From Nocardioides zeae (lineage in GTDB: Bacteria > Actinomycetota > Actinomycetes > Propionibacteriales > Nocardioidaceae): a DNA stretch of 64,000 nt. The translations under genes and the position numbers were made by a program. Below the pieces are notes generated by a model that saw only the letters and a list, made by a program, of their open reading frames with translations, was not told where the DNA came from and did not search any database. Shown one piece after another: positions 10,114 to 19,194 of this stretch. Each line of letters begins with the position of its first letter. Position 1 is the stretch's first letter. Where the stretch lies: assembly GCF_010686755.1 (NCBI RefSeq), contig NZ_JAAGXA010000006.1, forward strand, positions 124,001 to 188,000, given 5' to 3'.

Positions 10114-10773
10114 TCAGGACGCCGCGACCGCCACCGCGGCGCACCACGAGCCCGCGCGCTCGACGACCTCCTCCGCCGAGGTCGTGACCGTCGGCGCCGT
10201 GAGGATGCACGTCAGCCAGGCGTCCCCGAACAGCCCCCGGAACGACACCTCGGTGGCCCCGTCCACGGCGCAGGCGAGGGCCAGGGTGGGCGCACCGAAG
10301 GCCGGACCCTCGAGCGCGTTGCAACCGTCGGTGGGCGTCGCCGCGACGTACTGCTCCGCGTCAGCGGGCGGCACCGGCGGCACGAAGACCCAGGCGGCGG
10401 CGCTCGTCGGCTCTGCGGCTCCGTCGCTCCACCGGCAGCCGAGCTCGTGCACGAGCCGCTCCTCGCCGGAGCCGAGGTCGACGGCGTCGCCGGAGGAGTA
10501 CGTCGCGGCCTCCGCCTCGCCGTCGTCGGCGGTCCCGAGGGCCGCGGTCACGGCGGCGGGGTCCACGTCGTCGCAGAAGGGCGCGCGCTCCACGACGAGC
10601 GCCGTGGTGTCGAGGTCGACGAGGGCCGGCGGGGGAGCGACGGTCGGCTCCGCCTCCTCCGGCTCGTCGTCGCCGGAGCAGGCGGCGAGGCCGAGCAGCA
10701 CCGCGGCGGCGACCGCCGCAGCCGCTGCTGCGCGGGGGCGGCGGCGCTGGCGGGAGGACGGCTCGGGGCTCAC
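10114..10773 (-). CDS. Putative secreted lipoprotein, unknown function
   Basis: 219 residues. An Arg-rich N-terminus and a hydrophobic helix end in the lipobox LAAC (Cys ~32), followed by an acidic [10 protein letters not shown] linker, so it is predicted to be lipid-anchored outside the membrane. Further Cys residues ([48 protein letters not shown]) could form disulfides. The layout resembles DUF3558-type actinobacterial lipoproteins, but I do not assign it firmly. It is divergent from ftsE with a 79-bp gap. Confidence 0.65.
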   Translation of the reverse strand: MSPEPSSRQRRRPRAAAAAAVAAAVLLGLAACSGDDEPEEAEPTVAPPPALVDLDTTALVVERAPFCDDVDPAAVTAALGTADDGEAEAATYSSGDAVDLGSGEERLVHELGCRWSDGAAEPTSAAAWVFVPPVPPADAEQYVAATPTDGCNALEGPAFGAPTLALACAVDGATEVSFRGLFGDAWLTCILTAPTVTTSAEEVVERAGSWCAAVAVAAS

Positions 10774-10839
10774 GCGGGAGAACCTACCGGGTGACGGACA
10801 CGCGCCCGCGGGGTCGCCGAGGCTCTCAGGGTGCTCGAC

Positions 10840-10853
10840 TACCCTCTCGCCAG
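10840..10853 (+). promoter_or_regulatory. Probable -10 element of a leaderless ftsE transcript
   Basis: TACCCT at 10840-10845 matches the actinobacterial TANNNT -10 pattern and lies 7 nt before the ftsE GTG. No Shine-Dalgarno is visible there. This spacing implies that transcription starts at or near the start codon. Confidence 0.4.
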
Positions 10854-11542
10854 TGATCCGCTTCGAGAAGGTCTCCGTGACCTACCCCGGCCAGGGGCGC
10901 CCGGCGCTCGACGACATCTCCGTCGACATCGAGAAGGGCGAGTTCGTCTTCCTCGTCGGATCCTCGGGATCCGGCAAGTCGACGTTCCTCTACCTCGTGC
11001 TGCGCGAGCTGCGGGCGACCCAGGGCCGCGTGTACGTCGCGGGCCGTGAGGTCAACCGCCTCGCCTCGTGGAAGATCCCGCGCCACCGGCGCCAGATCGG
11101 CACCGTGTTCCAGGACTTCCGGCTGCTGCAGAACAAGACGGTCGCCGAGAACGTGGCCTTCGCGCTGCAGGTGATCGGCAAGCCGCGCGCCCAGATCGCC
11201 GAGCTGGTGCCGCAGACCCTCGACCTCGTCGGCCTCGACGGCAAGGCCGACCGCATGCCCGACGAGCTCTCCGGCGGCGAGCAGCAGCGCGTCGCGATCG
11301 CGCGGGCGTTCGTCAACCGGCCGCAGATCCTCATCGCGGACGAGCCGACCGGCAACCTCGACCCGTCGACGTCGGTGGGCATCATGAAGCTGCTCGACCG
11401 CATCAACCGCACGGGCACGACGGTGCTGATGTCCACCCACGACAACAGCATCGTCGACCAGATGCGCAAGCGCGTGATCGAGCTGGAGAACGGCCACCTC
11501 GTGCGCGACCAGGCGCAGGGCGCCTACGGCTTCCAGAACTAG
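10853..11542 (+). CDS. ftsE: Cell division ATP-binding protein FtsE
   Basis: 229 residues. ATPase half of the FtsEX complex, which gates septal peptidoglycan hydrolysis at the divisome. Walker [11 protein letters not shown]-loop [12 protein letters not shown] (diagnostic for FtsE), signature [15 protein letters not shown], Walker [13 protein letters not shown] and switch His in MSTHD. The GTG 10853 gives the usual FtsE N-terminus [13 protein letters not shown]. ftsX follows after 45 bp, then an M23 hydrolase that is the likely effector. Confidence 0.96.
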   Translation: MIRFEKVSVTYPGQGRPALDDISVDIEKGEFVFLVGSSGSGKSTFLYLVLRELRATQGRVYVAGREVNRLASWKIPRHRRQIGTVFQDFRLLQNKTVAENVAFALQVIGKPRAQIAELVPQTLDLVGLDGKADRMPDELSGGEQQRVAIARAFVNRPQILIADEPTGNLDPSTSVGIMKLLDRINRTGTTVLMSTHDNSIVDQMRKRVIELENGHLVRDQAQGAYGFQN

Positions 11543-11587
11543 CCGACCGCCCTCCCGCGCCCCCTCGAACCAGGAGCGAGTCCCCCC

Positions 11588-12508
11588 ATGCAGCTGCGTT
11601 ACGTCTTCACCGAGCTCGGCCAGGGCCTGCGTCGCAACGTGTCGATGCACCTGGCCGTCGTGCTCACCCTCTTCGTGTCGCTGACGCTCGTCGGCGTCGG
11701 CGTGCTGCTCAAGCAGCAGGCCGACATCGCCGACCGCCAGTTCGGCAGCCAGGTCGAGATCACGGTCTACCTCTGCAACGAGACGGACGTCGCACCCTGC
11801 GACGGCGGCGTCACGCCGGAGCAGAAGGCCGCCATCGAGGCGGCCATCGACGACAGCCCGGAGACCTCGGGCTTCCGTGAGGAGAGCAAGCAGGACGCCT
11901 TCGACAAGACGCTGGCGCTCGCCGAGTCCAACGGCGACACCCGCCTGCTCGAGGGCGACGACGCGGCGGTGACCGTGGAGGACTTCAACGAGTCGCTCTG
12001 GATCTCGCTCAACGACCCCGAGAAGTCCGAGGGCGTGGTGAGCGCCGTGGCGAACCTGCCCGGGGTGCTGCGCATCTCCGACCAGCGCGAGCTGCTGGAA
12101 CCGGTCTTCGACGTGCTCGACGCGGCCCAGTGGGCGGCGCTCGGCACCGCGGTCGTGCTGGTGCTCGCGGCCCTGCTGCTCGTCGGCAACACCATCCGTC
12201 TGGCGGCGTTCGCCCGCCGCAAGGAGATCGGCATCATGCGGCTGGTGGGCGCCTCGACGCTCTACATCGCGCTGCCGTTCCTCCTCGAGGCACTCGTCAC
12301 GGCGTTGATCGGCGTCGTGCTCGCGGGCGGTGCGCTCGCGGCGCTGCTGCGCTTCGTCGTGCACGACCGTGCTGCCGACACGTTGCGGTTCATGCCCTGG
12401 GTGGACGGGAGCGACTACGCGGTGGCGCTGCTCGTCATCGCGGTGCTCGGTCCGCTGCTCACCGTGCTGCCGACACTCCTCCTCACGCGGAAATACCTCA
12501 AAGTCTGA
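11588..12508 (+). CDS. ftsX: Cell division membrane protein FtsX
   Basis: 306 residues. An N-terminal helix (~20-42), an extracellular domain (~45-175) and three further C-terminal helices (~182-202, ~233-258, ~277-300) give the 4-TM FtsX topology. The opening MQLRYVFTELGQGLRRNVSMHLAVVLTLFVSL is the actinobacterial form. The extracellular loop has a Cys pair (YLCNETDVAPCDGG). FARRKEIGIMRLVGAS is the coupling region that contacts FtsE. Shine-Dalgarno AGGAG lies ahead of ATG 11588. The external loop should activate the M23 enzyme encoded next. Confidence 0.95.
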   Translation: MQLRYVFTELGQGLRRNVSMHLAVVLTLFVSLTLVGVGVLLKQQADIADRQFGSQVEITVYLCNETDVAPCDGGVTPEQKAAIEAAIDDSPETSGFREESKQDAFDKTLALAESNGDTRLLEGDDAAVTVEDFNESLWISLNDPEKSEGVVSAVANLPGVLRISDQRELLEPVFDVLDAAQWAALGTAVVLVLAALLLVGNTIRLAAFARRKEIGIMRLVGASTLYIALPFLLEALVTALIGVVLAGGALAALLRFVVHDRAADTLRFMPWVDGSDYAVALLVIAVLGPLLTVLPTLLLTRKYLKV

Positions 12509-12568
12509 CCCGCGTCGTCTAGCGTCGCCTGCGATTCACTTCCCCGAACGAGCGAAGGCCCCTTCCCC

Positions 12569-13939
12569 ATGCGCCTCCTCCCCGCCTTCCAGCGTCGTCG
12601 GCTCGCCGCCGCGACGACGGCCGTGCTGCTCTGCGTCGGCGCTGCCGTGTCGCCGCTGGCCTACGCCGACGACGATGACGACGACCTCCGCGACCAGCAG
12701 AGCGAGATCCAGCAGCAGATCTCCGGCGCCAACGCCGACCTCGCCGAGTCGAGCCAGCAGCTCGCCAGCGCGACCGCGGCGCTCCGTGCGTCGCAGGCCC
12801 AGCTGGCCGGCGCGCAGGCGCGCCTCACCACGGCCCGAGCCCAGCTCGGCCAGGCGCAGGCGTACGACGCGGAGATGCAGCAGCGGCTCACCGTCGCCGA
12901 GGCGCAGCTCGACGCGGCCGAGGCCGAGCTGCTCCAGGGCCAGCAGAGCGTCGCCACGCAGCGTGACCGCGTCGGCGACCAGATCGTCGCGCAGTCGATG
13001 GGCCCCGGCCCGGAGCTCGAGGCGCTCGGCGCCGTGCTCGGGGCGGACGACCTCTCCGACCTGACCCGGGCGCAGAACTCCCGCCAGACGGTGCTCGGCA
13101 CCGAGACGCGGGCCTACGACGACCTGCGGGCCTCCGAGGTCATGCTCGACGTCAACGAGCAGCAGGTCGAGGCGGCCCGCGACCTCGTCGCCGACGAGCG
13201 CGCCGAGGCGGCGGCCAACCTCGAGGTGATGGCCTCGCTCGAGGCCGAGGCGTCCGCCGCCGAGGCGCAGGTCGCCCAGCTCGTGACCAGCAACCAGCAG
13301 GCGGAGGCGACGGCCGAGGAGGCCCGCAACGCCGACCGCGCCGAGCTCGACGCCCTCGAGGCGGAGAACGACCGGATCGCCGGCGTGCTCGCCGCGCGTG
13401 CCGAGGCGGCCCGCCAGGCGGCTGCTGCCGCCGCGGCCGCTGCGGCCGCCGAGGAGGCCCGCAACAACGCCGGCGGGGGCTCCGGTGGCGGCTCGTCCGG
13501 TGGCGGCGGTTCCTCCGGCGGCGGTGGCGGCGGCAGCAGCAGCAACGACGGGCTGAGCTACCCGGTCAACGGGCGCGTCACCTCGCCGTACGGCATGCGC
13601 GTGCACCCGATCTACGGCTACTACTCGCTGCACGACGGCGTGGACTTCGGCGCCGGCTGCGGCACCCCGATGTACGCCGCGGCCGACGGCCAGGTCGTCG
13701 AGCGCTACTACCAGTCGGCGTGGGGCAACCGCCTCATCATCGACAACGGCTACATGCGCGGCGCCGGCATCTCGACGATCTACAACCACGCGACGCGGTA
13801 CGTCGTGAGCGTGGGCCAGCACGTGCGCCGCGGCCAGCTCGTGGGGTACGTCGGCACGACCGGCTGGTCGACGGGCTGCCACCTGCACTTCACCGTCTAC
13901 CGGAACGGCTCGCCGACGAACCCGATGAACTACTTCTAA
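12569..13939 (+). CDS. Coiled-coil M23 murein hydrolase, likely FtsEX effector
   Basis: 456 residues. Signal peptide ~1-31 (cut near LAYA-DD), a long coiled coil (~38-265, Glu/Gln/Ala heptads), an Ala/Gly/Ser-rich linker (~285-325), then a LytM/M23 domain. Zinc ligands visible are H355 and D359 (SLHDGVDF) and H438/H440 (CHLHF). It is predicted to cleave peptide cross-links of peptidoglycan outside the cell. Coiled coil plus LytM next to ftsEX is the layout of EnvC/PcsB-type FtsX-controlled hydrolases. In mycobacteria this partner is an NlpC/P60 enzyme, so the M23 choice is a lineage difference. Confidence 0.9.
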   Translation: MRLLPAFQRRRLAAATTAVLLCVGAAVSPLAYADDDDDDLRDQQSEIQQQISGANADLAESSQQLASATAALRASQAQLAGAQARLTTARAQLGQAQAYDAEMQQRLTVAEAQLDAAEAELLQGQQSVATQRDRVGDQIVAQSMGPGPELEALGAVLGADDLSDLTRAQNSRQTVLGTETRAYDDLRASEVMLDVNEQQVEAARDLVADERAEAAANLEVMASLEAEASAAEAQVAQLVTSNQQAEATAEEARNADRAELDALEAENDRIAGVLAARAEAARQAAAAAAAAAAAEEARNNAGGGSGGGSSGGGGSSGGGGGGSSSNDGLSYPVNGRVTSPYGMRVHPIYGYYSLHDGVDFGAGCGTPMYAAADGQVVERYYQSAWGNRLIIDNGYMRGAGISTIYNHATRYVVSVGQHVRRGQLVGYVGTTGWSTGCHLHFTVYRNGSPTNPMNYF

Positions 13940-13970
13940 ACCCGTTGCGGTCCCCTGAGAGAATGGCGGA

Positions 13971-14453
13971 ATGGCCAGGGAGCAGGGGCGCAAGATGATC
14001 GCGCAGAACCGCAAGGCGCGGCACGATTTCCACATCGAGGACACCTTCGAGGCGGGGATGGTGCTGCAGGGCACCGAGGTGAAGGCGCTGCGGGCCGGTC
14101 GGGCCAACCTCGCCGACGGGTTCGTCGACATCGAGAACGACGAGGTGTGGCTGCACGCGGTGCACATCCCGGAGTACGCGCAGGGCACCTGGACCAACCA
14201 CGCCGCCCGCCGCAAGCGCAAGCTCCTGCTGCACCGCGCCGAGATCGAGAAGATCGAGACGAAGGTCAGCCAGAAGGGCTACACGATCGTCCCGCTGGCG
14301 CTCTACTTCTCCGACGGCCGCGCCAAGATCGAGATCGCGCTCGCCAAGGGCAAGAAGTCGTGGGACAAGCGGCACGCGATGGCCGAGCGCCAGGCCGACC
14401 GCGAGAAGGAGCAGGCCCTCGGTCGTCAGCTCAAGGGCATGGACCGGGTGTGA
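13971..14453 (+). CDS. smpB: SsrA-binding protein SmpB
   Basis: 160 residues, full length. It binds the tRNA-like part of tmRNA and brings it to stalled ribosomes. Family motifs: [51 protein letters not shown], and a basic C-terminal tail [23 protein letters not shown] that reads the empty mRNA channel. ATG 13971 follows the M23 gene by 31 bp. Its RNA partner ssrA is at 20332-20702 in this window. Confidence 0.97.
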   Translation: MAREQGRKMIAQNRKARHDFHIEDTFEAGMVLQGTEVKALRAGRANLADGFVDIENDEVWLHAVHIPEYAQGTWTNHAARRKRKLLLHRAEIEKIETKVSQKGYTIVPLALYFSDGRAKIEIALAKGKKSWDKRHAMAERQADREKEQALGRQLKGMDRV

Positions 14454-15421
14454 CGACGGGGGCGACCGCCACCTCCGCCCACGACCCGGACGAGCGGGCG
14501 GACTGGTTGCGGGCGACCACCGAGCGCCTCGGCGTGCCGGGCATCGTCGACGTCCACACCCACTTCCTCCCGCCGCGGGTCACCGAGAAGGTGCGTGCCG
14601 TGTTCGCCTCGGCCGGCCCGCTGATCGGGCGGGAGTGGCCGATCCGGTACCTCAACCCGGACGACGTCAACGTCGCGCTGCTCCGGTCCCTCGGCGTACG
14701 CCGCTTCACGGCCCTGCCCTATCCCCACCGGCCCGGCATGGCGGAGTTCCTCAACGACTGGGCGGCGGACTTCGCGCGCCGCACCCCCGAGGCCCTGCAC
14801 TGCGGCACCTTCTTCCCCGAGCCGGAGGCGGGGGAGTACGTCGCCGCGCGGATCGCCTCCGGTGTGCAGGTCTTCAAGGTCCACGTGCAGGTCGGCGCGT
14901 TCGACGTGCGCGACGAGCACCTCGTGCCCGTGTGGGCCGCGCTCGAGGAGGCCGGCACCCCCGTCGTCATCCACGCCGGATCCGGGCCCGTGCCGACGGA
15001 GTTCACCGGCCCCGGGCCGGTCGCCGAGGTCCTCGCCCGCTTCCCGCGGCTCACGCTGGTGATGGCGCACATGGGGGCGCCGGAGTACGACGAGTTCCTC
15101 GCCATGGCGGAGACCTACGAGCGGGTGCACCTCGACACCACGATGACGTTCACCCGGTTCTTCGCCGAGACCACCGACCGGTTCGGCGAGGTCGCCGGGG
15201 TGTGCCGGCACGCGGGCGACTACCCCGACGCGCTGCTCGACCGGTTCGCGGCGGTGGGGCAGAAGGTGCTGTTCGGCTCCGACTTCCCGAACATCCCCTA
15301 CGCCTACGCGCACCAGGTCGAGGTGCTCGAGGCGCTCCGCGAGCGCCACGCGGCGCTCGACGACGCGTGGCTCGCGGGCGTGCTGTGGCACAACGCGACG
15401 CGGTTGCTCGGTCAGGCCTGA
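14450..15421 (+). CDS. Amidohydrolase 2 family (ACMSD-like TIM-barrel) protein
   Basis: 323 residues. Metal-binding signatures of the amidohydrolase-related TIM barrel are visible: DVHTHFLPP near residue 34 (H-x-H), a central [20 protein letters not shown], and [11 protein letters not shown] with the catalytic Asp. Relatives hydrolyse or decarboxylate small aromatic acids (for example ACMSD), but the substrate here is unknown. The GTG at 14450 overlaps the smpB stop by 4 bp, so it is co-translated with smpB. Confidence 0.8.
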   Translation: MTTGATATSAHDPDERADWLRATTERLGVPGIVDVHTHFLPPRVTEKVRAVFASAGPLIGREWPIRYLNPDDVNVALLRSLGVRRFTALPYPHRPGMAEFLNDWAADFARRTPEALHCGTFFPEPEAGEYVAARIASGVQVFKVHVQVGAFDVRDEHLVPVWAALEEAGTPVVIHAGSGPVPTEFTGPGPVAEVLARFPRLTLVMAHMGAPEYDEFLAMAETYERVHLDTTMTFTRFFAETTDRFGEVAGVCRHAGDYPDALLDRFAAVGQKVLFGSDFPNIPYAYAHQVEVLEALRERHAALDDAWLAGVLWHNATRLLGQA

Positions 15422-15487
15422 CGCCCGCGACGTACGACACGCGGCCCCCGTTCGTGAGACGCGTCCGCACAAAGTAGAGCGAGACAC

Positions 15488-15511
15488 TAAGTTCACTCGA
15501 TGTGAATCGAG
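15488..15511 (+). promoter_or_regulatory. Probable -10 and hairpin/operator over the tauC start codon
   Basis: TAAGTT (15488-15493) fits a -10 box 8 nt before the GTG 15502. Two overlapping inverted repeats surround the GTG: TTCAC-N5-GTGAA (15492-15506) and CTCGAT-GTGA-ATCGAG (15496-15511, with the start codon in the 4-nt loop). No Shine-Dalgarno is seen. This is either an operator or a start-codon hairpin in a leaderless message. Confidence 0.4.
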
Positions 15512-16323
15512 CCAGGTCCCTCGCCCGCGGCGCGCTGCCCCACGTCCTCGTGCTCGGGCTGCTGCTCGCCGCCTGGACCGCCGTGGCGGCCTCCGACGTC
15601 GTGTCGCCGGCCTACCTGACCCCGTCGCCGCTCGAGGTGTGGGACGCGTTCGTGCGGGCGAACACCTACCACCCGGTGGGCGGGGGCGTGGACCGCGTGG
15701 TGCGGGGCGAGGAGAACTACTTCCTCTGGGAGCACCTCGTCGTCAGCCTCCGCCGCATCGGGCTCAGCCTCGCGATCGCGCTCGTCATCGGCGTACCGCT
15801 CGGGCTGGCGATGGGCTACTTCCGCGGCTTCGGTCGCCTGGTGGGGCCCTACGTCGACTTCCTGCGCTCCATCCCGCCCCTGGCCTACATCGGCTTCCTC
15901 ATCGCGTGGTTCGGGTTCTACGACACCTCGAAGATCTGGCTGCTCGTGCTCGCGGCCTTCCCGCCGATCGCGCTCGCGACCCTCAACGGGGTGCGCGGCG
16001 TGCGGGAGGACCACGTCAACGCGGCCCTCTCGCTGGGCGCCACGCGTCGGCAGACCCTGCTGTTCGTGCTCGGTCCCGCGACCCTGCCCGACATCATCTC
16101 GGGCCTCCGGGTCGCCGTCGGGTTCGCCTGGACGACGGTGGTCGCGGCGGAGCTCGTCAACGGCCTGCCGGGCATCGGCGGCCTCGCCTACCTCTCGGGA
16201 ACCCAGAACAAGATCGCCCTGTCGATCGCCTGCATCCTCGTCATCGGCCTCACCGCTGTGGCCCTCGACGTCATCCTCCGCACCCTCGAGAAGAAGCTCG
16301 CCCCCTGGCGAGGAAAGGCCTGA
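15502..16323 (+). CDS. tauC: Taurine/sulfonate-type ABC transporter permease
   Basis: 273 residues with about six membrane helices. The EAA loop LSLGATRRQTLLFVLGPATLPDIISGLRVA (~residues 175-205) contacts the ATPase. The phrase FLRSIPPLAYIGFLIAWFGFYDTSKI is typical of TauC/SsuC permeases for aliphatic sulfonates and related anions. It starts a tauC-tauA-tauB operon with 3- and 7-bp gaps. GTG 15502 is the only plausible start and sits in a small hairpin. Substrate assignment to taurine is by family resemblance. Confidence 0.85.
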   Translation: MNRARSLARGALPHVLVLGLLLAAWTAVAASDVVSPAYLTPSPLEVWDAFVRANTYHPVGGGVDRVVRGEENYFLWEHLVVSLRRIGLSLAIALVIGVPLGLAMGYFRGFGRLVGPYVDFLRSIPPLAYIGFLIAWFGFYDTSKIWLLVLAAFPPIALATLNGVRGVREDHVNAALSLGATRRQTLLFVLGPATLPDIISGLRVAVGFAWTTVVAAELVNGLPGIGGLAYLSGTQNKIALSIACILVIGLTAVALDVILRTLEKKLAPWRGKA

Positions 16324-16326
16324 CCC

Positions 16327-17379
16327 ATGAAGAAGCTCTCGCCCCTGCTCGGCGCCGCGCTGCTCGCCCCGCTCGCCCTCGCGGGCTGCGTCGGCGGCGG
16401 TGACACCGAGGGCGACGCGTCGGCCTGCCCGTGGGAGGCCGACGAGTCGGTCGACACGACGGTGCGCATCGGCTACCAGAAGATCCCCAACGGCGACGTC
16501 GTGGTGAAGGACCAGGGCATCCTCGAGGACTGCCTGCCCAACGCCACGATCGAGTGGAGCAACTTCGCCTCGGGCGGCGACGTCATCCAGGCCTTCGGCG
16601 GCGACAGCCTCGACATCGGCCTCGTCGGCAGCTCGCCGGCCACCCGCGCCCTGTCGGAGCCGCTCAACCTGCCGGTGCAGGTCATCTGGATCCACGACGT
16701 CATCGGCGCGGCCGAGTCGCTCGTCGTGCGCGACGGCGCCGCGACCGACATCGCGGGCCTCAAGGGCAAGACCATCGCGACGCCCTTCGGCTCCACGGCC
16801 CACTTCTCGCTGCTCCAGGCGATCGCCGACGCGGGCGAGGACCCGGCCGACTACAACCTGGTCAACTCGGAGCCGGAGCAGATCGCGCCGGCGTGGAGCC
16901 GGGGCGACATCGACGCCGCCTGGATCTGGGACCCGACGCTGAGCGAGCTGAAGGCCGACGGCGGCGAGGTGATCCTCACCAGCGAGGACACCGCGGCTGC
17001 GGGCAAGCCGACCTTCGACCTGGCCATCGCCGACCGCGACTTCGTGGCCGACAACGAGGCCGTGCTCGACGCGTGGGCGCGGGCGCAGGACTACGCGGTC
17101 GAGCAGATCACCAGCGACCCCGACAAGGCGGCCGAGTCGATCGCCGTCGAGGTGGGCGTCTCCACCGACGAGGCGAAGGCGCAGCTGGACGGCTACGTGT
17201 TCCTCCGTGCCTCCGACCAGGTGGGGGAGGAGTACCTGGGTGGCAAGCTGGGCTCCGACCTGTTCAGCACCGCGCAGTTCCTGCTCACCCAGGACAGCAT
17301 CGCGGCGGTCGCCGACGAGTCGGTCTACGCGGACGGCGTGAACGCCGGTCCGGCGCAGGCCGCCGCGGACGCGGAGTGA
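16327..17379 (+). CDS. tauA: Taurine/sulfonate-type substrate-binding lipoprotein
   Basis: 350 residues. A lipobox LAGC (Cys ~21) marks it as an exported lipoprotein. The periplasmic-binding fold begins with VRIGYQKIPNGDVVVKDQGIL and contains SGGDVIQAFGGDSLDIGLVGSSPATRAL and KGKTIATPFGSTAHFSLLQAI, which match the TauA/SsuA subfamily that binds alkanesulfonates. WSRGDIDAAWIWDPTLSEL is also characteristic. It lies between the permease and the ATPase of the same operon. Confidence 0.88.
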   Translation: MKKLSPLLGAALLAPLALAGCVGGGDTEGDASACPWEADESVDTTVRIGYQKIPNGDVVVKDQGILEDCLPNATIEWSNFASGGDVIQAFGGDSLDIGLVGSSPATRALSEPLNLPVQVIWIHDVIGAAESLVVRDGAATDIAGLKGKTIATPFGSTAHFSLLQAIADAGEDPADYNLVNSEPEQIAPAWSRGDIDAAWIWDPTLSELKADGGEVILTSEDTAAAGKPTFDLAIADRDFVADNEAVLDAWARAQDYAVEQITSDPDKAAESIAVEVGVSTDEAKAQLDGYVFLRASDQVGEEYLGGKLGSDLFSTAQFLLTQDSIAAVADESVYADGVNAGPAQAAADAE

Positions 17380-17386
17380 CCCGCCG

Positions 17387-18175
17387 ATGACCGCGGAGGG
17401 TGACCGCAGGGTCGTCGTCACGGGCCTGGAGCAACGCTTCGGGGACGTGCACGCCCTCGGCCCGATCGACCTCACGATCGAGCCGGGCAGCTTCGTCACG
17501 CTCGCCGGCCCGTCCGGCTGCGGCAAGACCACGTTGCTGCGGTTGCTCGCCGGCTTCGGCGCGCCGTCGGCCGGCTCCCTCACGGTCGGCGGCACACCCG
17601 TCCGCGGCCCGGCCGCGGAGCGCGGCGTCGTCTTCCAGCAGCCGACGCTGTACCCGTGGCTGGACGTGCGGGCCAACGTCGCGTTCGGCCCGCGCCTGCG
17701 CGGGGCGGCGAAGGCGGAGCGGCGGCGCACCGCCGACCGCTACCTCGAGCTGGTCGGGCTGGGCGACGTCGCCCACCTGCGGCCCTACGAGCTGTCGGGC
17801 GGCATGCAGCAGCGGGCGCAGATCGCCCGGGTGCTGGCGAACGACCCCGACATCGTGCTCATGGACGAGCCGTTCGGTGCGCTCGACGCGCTCACCCGGG
17901 AGCGGTTGCAGGACGAGCTGCTGACGATCTGGCGGGAGACGCGCAAGACGATCCTGTTCATCACCCACAGCGTCGACGAGGCCGTCTTCCTCGGGTCCCG
18001 CGTGCTCGTGATGAGTCCCCGCCCCGGTCGTATCGTGCTGGACGAGCCCGCGCAGTTCTCCTCCCGCAGCCACGAGGTCCCGCCGGAGGAGCTCCGCGAG
18101 CTGCCGGAGTTCGTGGCTCTCGCCGGCACGGTGCGCGCGGCGATCCAGCACGTCGAACCCGCCCGTCCGTCCTGA
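17387..18175 (+). CDS. tauB: Taurine/sulfonate-type ABC transporter ATPase
   Basis: 262 residues. Walker A GPSGCGKTT, Q-loop VFQQPTLYPW, signature LSGGMQQRAQIARVL, Walker B IVLMDEPFGALDALTRERLQ and switch His FITHSVDEAVFLGSRVLVMSPRPGRI all match the TauB/SsuB/NitT subfamily. It energises the TauC permease. A quinone-oxidoreductase gene follows after 11 bp and may be cotranscribed. Confidence 0.9.
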   Translation: MTAEGDRRVVVTGLEQRFGDVHALGPIDLTIEPGSFVTLAGPSGCGKTTLLRLLAGFGAPSAGSLTVGGTPVRGPAAERGVVFQQPTLYPWLDVRANVAFGPRLRGAAKAERRRTADRYLELVGLGDVAHLRPYELSGGMQQRAQIARVLANDPDIVLMDEPFGALDALTRERLQDELLTIWRETRKTILFITHSVDEAVFLGSRVLVMSPRPGRIVLDEPAQFSSRSHEVPPEELRELPEFVALAGTVRAAIQHVEPARPS

Positions 18176-18186
18176 GGAGGCAACGC

Positions 18187-19131
18187 ATGGCCCGCGTCGT
18201 GCAGTACGCCGAGACCGGCCCCGCCGAGGTGCTCGAGGTCGTCGAGGTGCCGGACCCGGTGCCCGGCCCCGACGAGGTGCTCGTCGAGGTGCGCGCCGCG
18301 GGCGTGAACCCCATCGAGTGGAAGGTGCGCTCGGGCCAGCGGCCCTCGCCGCCGATCACGGAGCCGCGGCGCCTCGGGTCGGACGGCGCCGGTGTCGTGG
18401 CGGCCGTGGGGGAGGGCGTCGACGGCTGGCGCGTCGGGGACGAGGTGATCGTGAGCGGTGCCTCGGGCACCTACGCCACCCACGTCGTCGTGCCCCGCCA
18501 GAACCTCACCGCCAAGCCAGCCACCCTCGACTTCGCGCAAGCCGCGGCCCTGGGCACCCCGGTGGGCACGGCTCGCCAGGCGCTCGCCTCCCTCGACGTA
18601 CGCCGCGGGCACGTCCTCGTCGTCCACGGCGGCAGCGGCGGCGTGGGCCAGGCGGCGGTGCAGCTCGCGCGCCACCTCGGCGCCCGCGTCATCGCCACCG
18701 CCAGCCCCGCCAACCACGACCGGCTGCGGGAGCTGGGAGCCGAGCCGGTGGCGTACGGCGACGGGTTGCTCGACCGGATCCGGGAGCTGGCGCCGGAGGG
18801 TGTCGACCGCGTGCTCGACGCCGCCGGCACCGACGAGGCGCTGGCCGCCTCCGTCGCACTGGTCGAGGACCCGCAGCACGCCGGCACGATCGTCGTGGGG
18901 GCGAAGGCCCCGGAGCTGGGGATTCAGGCGTGGTCGGGCGGTGCGCCCTGGCCCCTGACGCCCGAGCAGGTGCGCCTGCGGGAGGACGCGATCCCCGTCG
19001 TGGCCGACCTCGTCGCCCGCGGCGTGTTCGAGGTCGAGGTCTCCCGGCGCTTCGCGCTCGACGACGTCGTCGCCGCCGCGAAGGAGAGCGAGGCCGGGCA
19101 CACGCGCGGCAAGATCGTGCTCCTGCCTTGA
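18187..19131 (+). CDS. NADP-dependent MDR oxidoreductase, quinone-reductase type
   Basis: 314 residues. N-terminal GroES-like fold (VVQYAETGPAEVLEVVEVPDP...) and Rossmann domain with VVHGGSGGVGQAAVQLARHLGARVI. It lacks the zinc-binding Cys cluster of alcohol dehydrogenases, so it belongs to the zeta-crystallin/quinone oxidoreductase branch and should reduce quinones or activated alkenes with NADPH. A Shine-Dalgarno GAGGAGG lies 7 bp before ATG 18187. Its closeness to tauB suggests cotranscription, but no pathway link is evident. Confidence 0.85.
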   Translation: MARVVQYAETGPAEVLEVVEVPDPVPGPDEVLVEVRAAGVNPIEWKVRSGQRPSPPITEPRRLGSDGAGVVAAVGEGVDGWRVGDEVIVSGASGTYATHVVVPRQNLTAKPATLDFAQAAALGTPVGTARQALASLDVRRGHVLVVHGGSGGVGQAAVQLARHLGARVIATASPANHDRLRELGAEPVAYGDGLLDRIRELAPEGVDRVLDAAGTDEALAASVALVEDPQHAGTIVVGAKAPELGIQAWSGGAPWPLTPEQVRLREDAIPVVADLVARGVFEVEVSRRFALDDVVAAAKESEAGHTRGKIVLLP

Positions 19132-19194
19132 GGATCCCGGCCACGTCGCGCCCCGCCCCTCGACAGGGTGGGGCGCGACTGCTGGCATGATGCG

